Positions 40,378-48,588 of a stretch of 64,000 nt of DNA are shown piece after piece. The DNA is taken from assembly GCA_964398055.1 (NCBI GenBank), contig CAYNLK010000025.1, positions 1 to 64,000 on the forward strand. Direction: 5' to 3'. The stretch comes from CAYNLK01 sp964398055. Lineage in GTDB: Bacteria; Chloroflexota; Anaerolineae; 4572-78; J111. Within the stretch, counting starts at the first letter, position 1. The number at the start of each line of letters is the position of its first letter. A program made the translations under genes and the position numbers. Below the pieces are notes generated by a model. The model saw only the letters and a list, made by a program, of their open reading frames with translations. It made no database searches and had not been told where the DNA came from.

Positions 40378-41062
40378 CCAAATGGCCGAGGCTGAAGCCG
40401 TCGGCCTGAAAGAGCTAAGCCCTGGTGGGCTAGATTTTAGCTCGCAGAGCTTTGACCTTTCAGTGCGGCGGCTTTAGCCCCGCACCTCTTCGAGGCTTAA
40501 AAGAAAAACCTATGCCTTTCTGGCGACTCTTCTATCATATGGTTTGGGGCACCAAAAATCGGGAGCTGCTCATTCAAGTTAAATTTGAAGAGCCGTTACA
40601 CAATGTTATGGCAGCCAAAGCAAAGGAATTAGGGGCGTTTGTCTATGCCGTTGGTGGGTTTGAGGACCATGTTCATCTGGTAGCCTCCGTGCCGCCGAGG
40701 ATTGCACTCGCTGATTTCATCGGGCAGGTGAAGGGTAATAGTTCGCATTTTGTCAATCACCAGGTATCGCTGCCGTACCATTTCAGTTGGCAAGCCGAGT
40801 ACGGGGTTGTGTCATTTGGCGGCAAGCAACTCGATCTGGTGGTGAGATACGTAAAGAACCAGCGGCAACATCATCTTGCAGGGACAATCATCCCCTTTTT
40901 GGAACGGGTGGGGGTTGAGGACGCCAAGTTAACGCGAGGCTAAAGCCAAAAGGCCGAGGCTAAAGCCGTCGGCCTGAGAGAGCGAAGGACGCTGAAGCGC
41001 CCTGGCTTAGCCCACTGGGCTTCGCTCTTTCAGCACGACGGCTTCAGCCTCGTGCTCCCTTC
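40378..41062 (+). mobile_element. Y1 transposase element with REP-like palindromic ends
   Basis: The transposase gene is bordered by palindromic flanks. The left flank, 40378-40497, has hairpin arms GGCTGAAGCCGTCGGCC and GTGCGGCGGCTTTAGCC. The right flank, 40946-41062, has AAGGCCGAGGCTAAAGCCGT and GCACGACGGCTTCAGCC. These resemble REP sequences moved by REP-associated tyrosine transposases. A near copy of the left flank lies at 5378-5486 without a transposase. The element sits between the corrinoid protein and the DUF262 nuclease. Confidence 0.75.
40512..40943 (+). CDS. IS200/REP-associated Y1 transposase
   Basis: The 143-residue protein is a single Y1 transposase domain. It has the HUH metal motif in EDHVHLVASVP and the catalytic Tyr in VVRYVKNQRQHH. 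The beginning MPFWRLFYHMVWGTKNRELL is typical of the RAYT branch rather than of IS200 with its TTHRRS-type start. It nicks single-stranded DNA at hairpin ends. Length is normal and the frame is intact, so it may be active. The ATG at 40512 lacks a good ribosome site; upstream in-frame codons lie inside the palindromic end and were left out. Confidence 0.88.
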   Translation: MPFWRLFYHMVWGTKNRELLIQVKFEEPLHNVMAAKAKELGAFVYAVGGFEDHVHLVASVPPRIALADFIGQVKGNSSHFVNHQVSLPYHFSWQAEYGVVSFGGKQLDLVVRYVKNQRQHHLAGTIIPFLERVGVEDAKLTRG

Positions 41063-41092
41063 ATCTGAGAGTTGGATGCAGGAGAAACCATA

Positions 41093-42751
41093 ATGTTACA
41101 GCCCCAAAATCAAACCCAAAAGTATCAAGATCTTTTTACATACATTGATACTGGGCTGATCAAAATTCCCAAGTTTCAACGAGATTTTGTTTGGAGCAAA
41201 GAGCAAACAGCCAAGCTGATTGACAGCATTATCAAAGGTTTTCCTATCGGCACCCTCATTTTTTGGAAAACTCGCGAGGAATTACGTTATGTCAAAGAAA
41301 TTGGCCGAGATAACAAATTGCCTGAAATACCAAAAGGTGACGCCGTTTTTTATGTTCTTGATGGCCAACAGCGAATTACCTCATTATATGCTGTCCGTAA
41401 AGGGGTAATTATTGACGTGGAGGGTCGAGAGGAAAATTATAAGGACATTTCTATTAACTTGGCCCTGGACCCTGATGATGATGAGCGAATTGTCGCCACA
41501 GAACCACTGGAAGGTATTCGTTCAATCTCAGTCTTCAAACTCTTAAATAGTTCTTTAGTTGAATTTTTTGATGGATATAGCAGGGATGAACTTAAAAAAA
41601 TAGAGGTATATCAACGGCGCTTAACTGGCTATGATTTCTCTATTATTATTATTGCCGATTACCCTATCGATATTGCCTGTGAAGTCTTCACTCGAATTAA
41701 TACCGGTGGTACGGAACTGACTCTGTTTGAAATAATGGTAGCTAAAACTTACGAGATAGACCGTTTTGACCTGGCTGAGGAATACGAGCGACTGATAAAT
41801 AATAATGGGGCCGAAAAAGATTTAGAAGATGCGAATTTTGATACAATTCCACCTTCGACCGTTCTTCAATGTGTGGCTGCTTATCTAACGAGTGAAGTTA
41901 ATAAAAAAGAAGATAAAAAAGATAAGAATAGTAGTATTCGGCGCAGTGATATTCTGAAGTTAAATAAGCAGCAATTCATTGATAGTTGGCCCATAGTGAA
42001 AAATGGGATATTCGCTGCTGTTGATTACATTCGTACCCATCTACGAATTCCCGTCTCTCAATTACTACCCTACAATGCCTTACTTGTACCCCTAACCTAT
42101 TTCTTCATCCATAATTCTGGCAAGATGCCTTCTCCCCGCCAAGATAAACTTCTGACACAGTATTTCTGGTGGGCCTCTTTGTCAGAAAGATTTTCCTCGG
42201 CTGTAGAAAGCAAAGTTGCTGAGGATTTACACCGTATGGACAAGATTCTCCGTGAAGAAGCCCCAAACTATGATGAAAAAGTTGATTTAGCGATAGAAAA
42301 GTTAAAGTGGCGTCAATTTAGTACTGGTAATGCTTTTTGTAAGGCTATCGTATGTCTTTATGCTTTTCACCAGCCCAGGTCATTTGCCTCTAATAGCCTC
42401 GTAAAGATAGATAACTCATGGTTAATTCGTTCAAATAGCAAAAACTATCACCATTTCTTTCCAAAAGACTATTTAAGATCCCAGGGATACGATGAGAAAA
42501 GAGCTAACGTTATCCTCAATATTACTATCGTAGAGGATAGGCCAAATAAGAAAATCGGCGCAAAACGCCCAAGCCAATATATGATGACGTTTAGGAAGGA
42601 TAACAAAGAACTCGTTGACACTATGAAAACCCATTTAATCGATGACTTGGGCAGTTACGGGGTCTGGAATGATGATTATGATACCTTCATTGAACGTCGA
42701 GGACACCGTGTCCTTGAAGAACTCAAAAAACGTTTAGAGCCTGATTTATAG
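41093..42751 (+). CDS. DUF262/GmrSD-like nuclease with C-terminal HNH-type motif
   Basis: The 552-residue protein has the DUF262 N-terminal domain: KIPKFQRDFVWSKEQTAKLI, then GFPIGTLIFW and the ParB-like VLDGQQRITSLYA (D90-R94). VFTRINTGGTELTLFEI follows in the usual place. The C-terminal part has YHHFFPKDYL (H453, H454) and RANVILNITIV, resembling the HNH (DUF1524-like) nuclease end of GmrSD/BrxU proteins. Such proteins restrict modified phage DNA. The gene is AT-rich and uses A/T-ending codons, unlike its GC-rich neighbours, which points to recent transfer. The ATG at 41093 follows AGGAG. It lies inside the sugar operon, right after the Y1 element. Confidence 0.83.
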   Translation: MLQPQNQTQKYQDLFTYIDTGLIKIPKFQRDFVWSKEQTAKLIDSIIKGFPIGTLIFWKTREELRYVKEIGRDNKLPEIPKGDAVFYVLDGQQRITSLYAVRKGVIIDVEGREENYKDISINLALDPDDDERIVATEPLEGIRSISVFKLLNSSLVEFFDGYSRDELKKIEVYQRRLTGYDFSIIIIADYPIDIACEVFTRINTGGTELTLFEIMVAKTYEIDRFDLAEEYERLINNNGAEKDLEDANFDTIPPSTVLQCVAAYLTSEVNKKEDKKDKNSSIRRSDILKLNKQQFIDSWPIVKNGIFAAVDYIRTHLRIPVSQLLPYNALLVPLTYFFIHNSGKMPSPRQDKLLTQYFWWASLSERFSSAVESKVAEDLHRMDKILREEAPNYDEKVDLAIEKLKWRQFSTGNAFCKAIVCLYAFHQPRSFASNSLVKIDNSWLIRSNSKNYHHFFPKDYLRSQGYDEKRANVILNITIVEDRPNKKIGAKRPSQYMMTFRKDNKELVDTMKTHLIDDLGSYGVWNDDYDTFIERRGHRVLEELKKRLEPDL

Positions 42752-42785
42752 GCCGTAATCATTTATCCTTTAAGGAGTAATAACT

Positions 42786-44606
42786 ATGGCAAACATCACA
42801 GACATTAAAATGACCCCTCCCACCAACCGCCTTGTCGGCGATATGTCCAAAGTGGGCATCCGCCCCACCATCGACGGCCGCCTGGGTGGGGTGCGCGAGT
42901 CGCTGGAAGAGCAAACGATGGCCATGGCCCAGTCGGTGGCCCGCCTCATTGCCGAGAATCTGCGCCATGCCAACGGCCTGCCGGTGGAGTGCGTGATTGC
43001 CGACAGCACTATCGGTCGCGTGGCCGAAGCGGCCCGCTGCGCCGAGAAATTCAGAAAAGAAGGCGTCGGTCTGTCCATCACCGTGACGCCCTGCTGGTGC
43101 TACGGCGCCGAAACGATGGACACGGACCCGCTCATCCCCAAAGCGGTCTGGGGTTTCAACGGCACCGAGCGGCCCGGCGCGGTCTACCTGGCCGCGGTGC
43201 TGGCCGGCCATTCCCAAAAGGGACTGCCCGCTTTCAGCATCTACGGGCGCGATGTCCAGGATGCCGGCGATATCTCCATCCCGCCCGACGTGCGCGAAAA
43301 GCTGCTCCAGTTTGCCCGGGCCGGCCTGGCCGTAGCGACGATGCGGGGTAAATCTTACCTGGCCATGGGCGGCACCTCGATGGGCATTGCCGGTTCCATT
43401 GTCGATCCGGCCTTGCTCGAAGCCTACTTTGACATGCGCTCCGAAAGCGTGGATATGAGTGAGTTCGCCCGCCGTATCGAGGAGGGCATTTACGACTCGG
43501 CCGAATTTGAACAGGCGCTGGCCTGGGTGAAAGAAAATTGTCAGGAAGGCAAAGATTACAACCCGCCTCCCATGCAGCACAGCCGGGCGAAAAAGGACGC
43601 CAGTTGGGAATTTTCGATCAAGATGGCCTTGATTGCCCGCGACCTGATGATCGGCAACCCGCGCCTGGCCGAGCTGGGTTTTGGTGAGGAAGCCTTGGGG
43701 CACAACGCCATTGCCGCCGGTTTCCAGGGGCAGCGCCAATGGACCGATCACTTCCCCAACGGCGATTTCATGGAGGCCATCCTCTGCTCCTCCTTTGACT
43801 GGACCGGCATCCGCCAGCCCTTCATCCTGGCCACCGAGAACGACCATCTCAACGGCATCTCGATGCTGTTTGGCCACCTGCTCACCGGCACAGCCCAGAT
43901 TTTTGCCGACGTGCGCACTTACTGGAGCCCGGAAGCGGTCAAGCGAGTAACCGGCTACGAGCTGACCGGCCGCGCCGAGGGCGGCATCCTCCATCTGATC
44001 AACTCCGGCCCGACCGCGCTCGATGGCACCGGCCAACAGTCGGTCGACGGCCAGCCGGCGATGAAGCCCTATTGGGAAATCACGCCCGCCGAGGTAGCCG
44101 CTTGCCTGGAAGCCACCAGTTGGCATACCTCGATGGTGGAATATTTCCGCGGCGGCGGCTGGTCGACCAAGTTTCTGACCCGCGGCGGGATGCCGGTGAC
44201 CATGTGCCGGCTCAACCTGATCAAGGGTTTGGGGCCGGCTCTGCAAATTGCCGAAGGGTACACCGTCGAGCTGCCGGCCGAGGTTCACTTTACCCTCGAC
44301 GAGCGGACCAATCCTACCTGGCCGACTACCTGGTTTGTACCCAATCTGACCGGCAGCGGCCCGTTCCGAGATGTTTACAGCGTGATGAACAACTGGGGCG
44401 CGAATCACGGGGCTATTGGCTACGGTCATATCGGCCACGATTTGATCAGCCTGGCCTCGATGTTGCGCATCCCGGTTTATATGCACAACGTGCCGGAACA
44501 CCGCATCTTCCGGCCCAGCGCCTGGACAGCTTTTGGGGCGATGGACCTGCAAGGCGCCGATTTCCGGGCCTGCGCCAATTTTGGCCCGCTGTACGGCAAG
44601 TATTAA
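42786..44606 (+). CDS. fucI: L-fucose isomerase
   Basis: The 606-residue protein is close to E. coli FucI (591) in length and pattern. It interconverts L-fucose and L-fuculose (also D-arabinose) with Mn2+. The N-terminal region reads VGIRPTIDGRLGGVRESLEE, followed by CVIADSTIGRVAEAARCAEK and SLGIAGSIVDP-like GTSMGIAGSIVDP. The metal site region is DWTGIRQPFILATENDHLNG followed by ISMLFGHLLTGTAQIFADVR. Start ATG has AAGGAG nine bases upstream. It follows the DUF262 insertion and precedes the rhamnulokinase, so originally it may have directly followed the corrinoid protein. Confidence 0.95.
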   Translation: MANITDIKMTPPTNRLVGDMSKVGIRPTIDGRLGGVRESLEEQTMAMAQSVARLIAENLRHANGLPVECVIADSTIGRVAEAARCAEKFRKEGVGLSITVTPCWCYGAETMDTDPLIPKAVWGFNGTERPGAVYLAAVLAGHSQKGLPAFSIYGRDVQDAGDISIPPDVREKLLQFARAGLAVATMRGKSYLAMGGTSMGIAGSIVDPALLEAYFDMRSESVDMSEFARRIEEGIYDSAEFEQALAWVKENCQEGKDYNPPPMQHSRAKKDASWEFSIKMALIARDLMIGNPRLAELGFGEEALGHNAIAAGFQGQRQWTDHFPNGDFMEAILCSSFDWTGIRQPFILATENDHLNGISMLFGHLLTGTAQIFADVRTYWSPEAVKRVTGYELTGRAEGGILHLINSGPTALDGTGQQSVDGQPAMKPYWEITPAEVAACLEATSWHTSMVEYFRGGGWSTKFLTRGGMPVTMCRLNLIKGLGPALQIAEGYTVELPAEVHFTLDERTNPTWPTTWFVPNLTGSGPFRDVYSVMNNWGANHGAIGYGHIGHDLISLASMLRIPVYMHNVPEHRIFRPSAWTAFGAMDLQGADFRACANFGPLYGKY

Positions 44607-44608
44607 GC

Positions 44609-44707
44609 TGCGAATAGCGAATAGGCGAATAGCGAATGGGCGAATGACAACCACTGAATTCCTTCCCTACTCCCTACTCCCTACTCCCTATTCGCAATTC
44701 GCTATTC
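44609..44707. repeat. Self-complementary spacer (GCGAATAG / CTATTCGC units)
   Basis: Left arm: repeats of GCGAATAGCGAATAGGC. Right arm: CCCTACTCCCTACTCCC and CCCTATTCGCAATTCGCTAT. The outer parts pair as a hairpin between fucI and the kinase gene. Confidence 0.7.
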
Positions 44708-44723
44708 CAAAGGGGATTAATCG

Positions 44724-46217
44724 ATGAGCGAAACCAAGAACTTTCTCGCTTTTGATCTGGGCGCGTCCAACGGCCGGGCCGTGATCGGTCGCTTTGATGG
44801 GCAGCAGTTGTCGCTGGAAGAGATTCATCGCTTTGACAACGGCCCCACCCAACTCCTCGACAGCCTGCATTGGGACGCGCTCAACCTCTTCAATGAAATG
44901 AAAACCGGCCTGGCCAAAGCGGTCAGCAGGGTCGATGGGCCAATCGCCGCTTTCGGCCTCGATACGTGGGGCGTCGATTTTGGCTTGCTGGATAAGCGCG
45001 GCGAATTGATCGGCAATCCGTACCATTACCGCGACAGCCGCACCAACGGCATGGTTGAACGAGCGTTTGAATTGGCGCCGCGGGAGGAGGTTTTTGGCCA
45101 GACCGGCATCCAGTTCATGCAGCTCAACAGCCTGTTCCAACTGCTGGCGATGGTGGAGCAAAAATCGCCGGCGCTGGAGATTGCCGACCGGCTGCTGTTC
45201 ATGCCCGACCTGTTCAACTACTGGTTTACCGGCCAAAAAGCCAACGAGTTCACCATTGCCAGCACCAGCCAGGCTTATAATATGGCCAGGAATGAATGGG
45301 CCAGCCCGCTTTTGACCAAACTGGGCATCCCGACTCACATCTTTGGTGAAGTCATCCGGCCCGGCAGTCGGTTGGGGACCCTTTTGCCCGCCATCGCCGA
45401 GGAAACTGGCGCCGGGGCCGTGCCGGTGATTGCGCCCGGCTGCCACGATACGGCCAGCGCCGTAGCCGCTGTGCCGGTCGATGAGGTGGACGTGGACCAC
45501 TTTGCCTACCTCAGTTCCGGCACATGGTCGCTGTTGGGGGTGGAGTTGCCCGCGCCGGTCATCAATGCCAAAAGCCTGGCCTACAATGTGACCAATGAAG
45601 GCGGGGTGGAGAACACCATCCGGTTGCTCAAGAATCTGGGCGGCCTGTGGGTGGTGCAGGAGTGCCGGCGGGTGTGGGCGCAGCAAGGGCAGGAGTACTC
45701 CTATGCCGAACTGACCCAACTGGCGGCCAGCGCCTCACCCTTTGTCGCCCTGATCGATCCGGACGACACGTCGTTCCTGGCCCCGGGCGATATGCCGGCG
45801 CGCCTGGTTGACTTTTGCCGCCGCACCGGGCAAAGGCCGCCGGAGAGTAAGGGTGAGTTTATCCGCGGCGCTTTGGAGAGTCTGGCCCTCAAATATCGCT
45901 GGGTGGTGGAGAAGTTGGAAGAGTTGATCGAGCGGCCTATTGAGGTAGTTCACATCGTCGGCGGCGGGACGCAGAACAAACTGCTCAATCAATTCGCCGC
46001 CAACGCCACCGGCCGCCGGGTGGTCACCGGCCCCATCGAGGCAACCGCCATCGGCAACATCCTGCTGCAAATGCTGGCTTTGGGCCAAATCAGCTCCTTG
46101 AGCGAGGGGCGGGCGGTGGTGCGGCGCTCCTTCCCGGTAGAGACGTATGAACCGCAGGATACTCAAGCCTGGGCCGAGGCTTACGGGCGCTTCTTGAAAA
46201 CTATCGAGAGTGACTAA
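44724..46217 (+). CDS. rhaB: Rhamnulokinase (FGGY family)
   Basis: The 497-residue protein matches RhaB (E. coli 489) more than FucK. It has the N-terminal phosphate loop FLAFDLGASNGRAVIGRFDG, AFGLDTWGVDFGLLDKRG with the catalytic Asp, PYHYRDSRTNGM, TGIQFMQLNSLFQL and the C-terminal adenosine motif VHIVGGGTQNKLLNQFAAN. It phosphorylates L-rhamnulose, and members are known to accept L-fuculose. Paired with fucI and with no rhamnose isomerase visible, it probably phosphorylates L-fuculose or a derivative. The aldolase for the product is not in the window. Start follows AAAGGGG. Confidence 0.92.
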   Translation: MSETKNFLAFDLGASNGRAVIGRFDGQQLSLEEIHRFDNGPTQLLDSLHWDALNLFNEMKTGLAKAVSRVDGPIAAFGLDTWGVDFGLLDKRGELIGNPYHYRDSRTNGMVERAFELAPREEVFGQTGIQFMQLNSLFQLLAMVEQKSPALEIADRLLFMPDLFNYWFTGQKANEFTIASTSQAYNMARNEWASPLLTKLGIPTHIFGEVIRPGSRLGTLLPAIAEETGAGAVPVIAPGCHDTASAVAAVPVDEVDVDHFAYLSSGTWSLLGVELPAPVINAKSLAYNVTNEGGVENTIRLLKNLGGLWVVQECRRVWAQQGQEYSYAELTQLAASASPFVALIDPDDTSFLAPGDMPARLVDFCRRTGQRPPESKGEFIRGALESLALKYRWVVEKLEELIERPIEVVHIVGGGTQNKLLNQFAANATGRRVVTGPIEATAIGNILLQMLALGQISSLSEGRAVVRRSFPVETYEPQDTQAWAEAYGRFLKTIESD

Positions 46218-46291
46218 CACTATGCGGACCTCGGAAGTCTTGACAACTACTCAAGACTTCCGAAGTCGCCAGAGGGTAACAGTTGTCAGGG

Positions 46292-46921
46292 TTAACTTGA
46301 GTTCGGTAACTGTATCTTGCTCTTCAGGTCTGATGGCTGTGGACCGTTGGCGGCTAACTTCCGGCCGGTGCCGTTCTTGTGAGTTGTCGTCGTCATCGCA
46401 ACTCGCTGAAGTTGCTCGATCCGGCGCTGGAGGTAGGGTGAAAAGTAGCCGGCATGACGTTCCTGTAGTTCCGGGTTGAGCCAATCATTTCCGGTGACCC
46501 GGCCGCGGCAGTTGGCTGCGCCGCAGGTGCATTCGAACTCGTCGTAAGGGCTGCCGTCGCTGGTGGCGTAGTCAAAACAGACTTCTTCATTAAGGGCGAT
46601 GTCGCGTCTCGCCACCAATACCATCTGACCGCTTAGGCCGGCGTTGGGGTCGCACGAGTGATTGACCCAATCGGCCGGACCTACCCGCGAGGAGACCAGA
46701 TACAGTCCTTCTTCAACCTGGACGCTGAAAGGGCGGAGGTGGGGCGGTAGCTGGATCAGGGTTTCCCAGGTAACGATTTCACCTCCCCACACGGCTAAAC
46801 GTTCTCCGGCCCTAACCGGCTGCCGGGCGTAAACGCCGCGACTGCCGTCCGGACGCAATCTGCCTTCTAACTTGGGTGAAAGATAGCAGGTTGGATCTGG
46901 AAAGACGTCACTCTGGTGCAT
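46292..46921 (-). CDS. SET-domain protein
   Basis: The 209-residue protein has a SET-type lysine methyltransferase core: GSRGVYARQPVRAGERLAVW, VNHSCDPNAGLSG (cofactor-binding NHSCDPN) and NEEVCFDYATSDG with the catalytic Tyr. A post-SET-like cysteine cluster (FECTCGAANCRG) follows. It would methylate lysines with SAM, perhaps on ribosomal or DNA-binding proteins, but the target is unknown. The C-terminal 45 residues are basic and low-complexity. Start ATG follows CAGGAGGAG. It runs opposite to the sugar operon and is possibly preceded by a short leader frame. Confidence 0.88.
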   Translation of the reverse strand: MHQSDVFPDPTCYLSPKLEGRLRPDGSRGVYARQPVRAGERLAVWGGEIVTWETLIQLPPHLRPFSVQVEEGLYLVSSRVGPADWVNHSCDPNAGLSGQMVLVARRDIALNEEVCFDYATSDGSPYDEFECTCGAANCRGRVTGNDWLNPELQERHAGYFSPYLQRRIEQLQRVAMTTTTHKNGTGRKLAANGPQPSDLKSKIQLPNSS

Positions 46922-46979
46922 CTAACTCCTCCTGACAAATGAGTTTATGGTTCTTGTTCATCTGTTTGCTCAATTTCAT
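46908..46979 (-). CDS. Possible 23-residue leader peptide
   Basis: A short frame, MKLSKQMNKNHKLICQEELD and three more residues, starts nine bases after AAAGGA and ends 14 bases inside the SET gene. The overlap could couple translation. It is rich in Lys, Asn and Gln. The length is too small for certainty. Confidence 0.3.
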   Translation of the reverse strand: MKLSKQMNKNHKLICQEELDAPE

Positions 46980-47279
46980 CGTTGTTTGTCCTTTCTTTGG
47001 ATAAAAGATTGAATTGAGTCCCTGGCCCAGACTACCAGAATGTAGCTCGTCTCGCCAGGGCGACTCAATAGTTTGCAGTATAATTCCCATTTGTACAAAT
47101 ACTGTTTCAAAAAGTTACCAAAACTGTTACAAAGTTCAGCGGCAGCTCGAATTTTTTAACGTTACCACCGTTACCCCTGCCATTTTTGCTATAAGGTCAT
47201 TCTTGTAGGTGATTTTCCAAGAGAACAGAATAAGACCAGCTTTATCTAAATCCAAAATTTTTCGATAAGGCAAACTATA

Positions 47280-47309
47280 TTGCTCGTTCAGACGGCGGTA
47301 TGGTAGAAT
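47280..47309 (+). promoter_or_regulatory. Possible promoter of the TerC-family gene
   Basis: TTGCTC (47280-47285) and TAGAAT (47304-47309) are 18 bases apart. The region 46980-47404 shows no gene and no recognisable riboswitch. Confidence 0.3.
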
Positions 47310-47404
47310 AATGTGGTTGAATTTAGAAGGCCACTGTAGCCGGTTTTTCATCCCAAGCTGCGTTGCGCCGGGATATCGATAAGAATTTAAGGAGAGTTAA
47401 ATCT

Positions 47405-48334
47405 TTGGACACAGCAGAAACGATTGGTGTGGCTACCATTGTCATTCAGTTAATTTTCCTTGAGGGGATTCTCTCCATCGATAATGCCGCGGTGCTGGGG
47501 GCGATGGTTTCGGTGCTGCCCCGCTCTATACCAGTACCTTATCCTCTCCCCCTGAAATTTCTACAATCGTTCACCGATAAATATTTAGGGATGCAGCAGA
47601 TGGCTGCGCTCAAGGTTGGTTTATTGGGCGCTTACCTGGGACGGGCCTTGATGCTGGTGCTGGCCACCTGGGTTATTGCCAACCCATTTTTAAGAATATT
47701 GGGGGCGGCTTATCTGATCAAGCTGGCCTTTGAGCATTTGTCTAAACCGCACCAACCCGGGGAGGACGAATATCTGGAGGGACAACGTATTGCCAAGAGT
47801 TCTTTCTGGATTGTTGTCCTCAATGTGGAGCTGGCCGACCTGGCTTTCAGCCTGGACAATGTGGTGGCCGCCGTGGCGCTTTCGAATCAACTGTGGGTGG
47901 TGCTGCTGGGGGTGGCTCTGGGCATTGTGACGATGCGTTTTGCCGCCGGTATCTTTACTTGGATGATCCGCCGGGAACCGATCCTGGCCACCGCGGCTTA
48001 CATTGTGGTTTTGAATATCGGGGTGGAACTGTTGCTGGCCGAGTTCTACCATATCCACTTTGAGGCTTGGCAAAAATTTTTCATTTCCGCCGCCACAATT
48101 GGATTGTGCGTGGTCTATGCCCGGGTCAAATTTTTGCATGGCCTGGTCCCGATTTTTGGCTGGCTGGCCGAGGGCATGGGTTATCTGAATGAACTGATGA
48201 ATTGGGTGCTCAAACCGATTTTCCGGGTCATCAAATTTTTCTTCATTTCGCTGGGCAAAGCTGTTAAGTTTTTGCATAAAAAATTCAAAAAGCGAAAAAA
48301 AATGGGTGCTGTAACGGGTAATATCCACTTTTAA
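47405..48334 (+). CDS. TerC-family membrane protein
   Basis: The 309-residue protein has about eight transmembrane segments and the two TerC acidic motifs, LIFLEGILSIDNAAVLGAMV in the first helices and VELADLAFSLDNVVAAVALS in the second half. TerC proteins are linked to tellurite resistance and to manganese export. The C-terminus is long and basic (KAVKFLHKKFKKRKK). The TTG at 47405 was chosen because AAGGAGAG lies nine bases upstream; an upstream ATG in frame lacks a ribosome site. A strong terminator follows, so the gene is transcribed alone. Confidence 0.88.
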   Translation: MDTAETIGVATIVIQLIFLEGILSIDNAAVLGAMVSVLPRSIPVPYPLPLKFLQSFTDKYLGMQQMAALKVGLLGAYLGRALMLVLATWVIANPFLRILGAAYLIKLAFEHLSKPHQPGEDEYLEGQRIAKSSFWIVVLNVELADLAFSLDNVVAAVALSNQLWVVLLGVALGIVTMRFAAGIFTWMIRREPILATAAYIVVLNIGVELLLAEFYHIHFEAWQKFFISAATIGLCVVYARVKFLHGLVPIFGWLAEGMGYLNELMNWVLKPIFRVIKFFFISLGKAVKFLHKKFKKRKKMGAVTGNIHF

Positions 48335-48397
48335 CCAGAAGTAGTAGAAGTTGAAGATTAAGGCGGCCACAGTCCCGGATTCAATGGCAGGCTGATG

Positions 48398-48436
48398 CAA
48401 AAACAGGCCAGGTACTTTATCTGGCCTGTTTTTTAT
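48398..48436 (+). terminator. Rho-independent terminator after the TerC gene
   Basis: AACAGGCCAG and CTGGCCTGTT form a 10-bp perfect stem with an 8-base loop, followed by TTTTT. It lies 64 bases after the stop. Confidence 0.9.
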
Positions 48437-48588
48437 CCTGATTCCGGCGGGTTAGCCTATTTCTGAACTTTTGAGGTATACTGGGTCAGGTCAGCCACGA
48501 AGACAATGACCGCGGTTTGACCCTCTGCAAATTTTGAACTCATTTTCTGAACAAATCGTGCCAATGAGGCAACGGAGTTATCACCGCC

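Noticed and set aside
42759..44654. Long minus-strand open frame of 631 codons
   Set aside because: It is antisense to the L-fucose isomerase gene; GC-rich third positions keep the opposite frame open by chance.
47091..47404. Manganese (yybP-ykoY) riboswitch before the TerC gene
   Set aside because: TerC-type genes often carry it, but I could not find the conserved core words in this leader.
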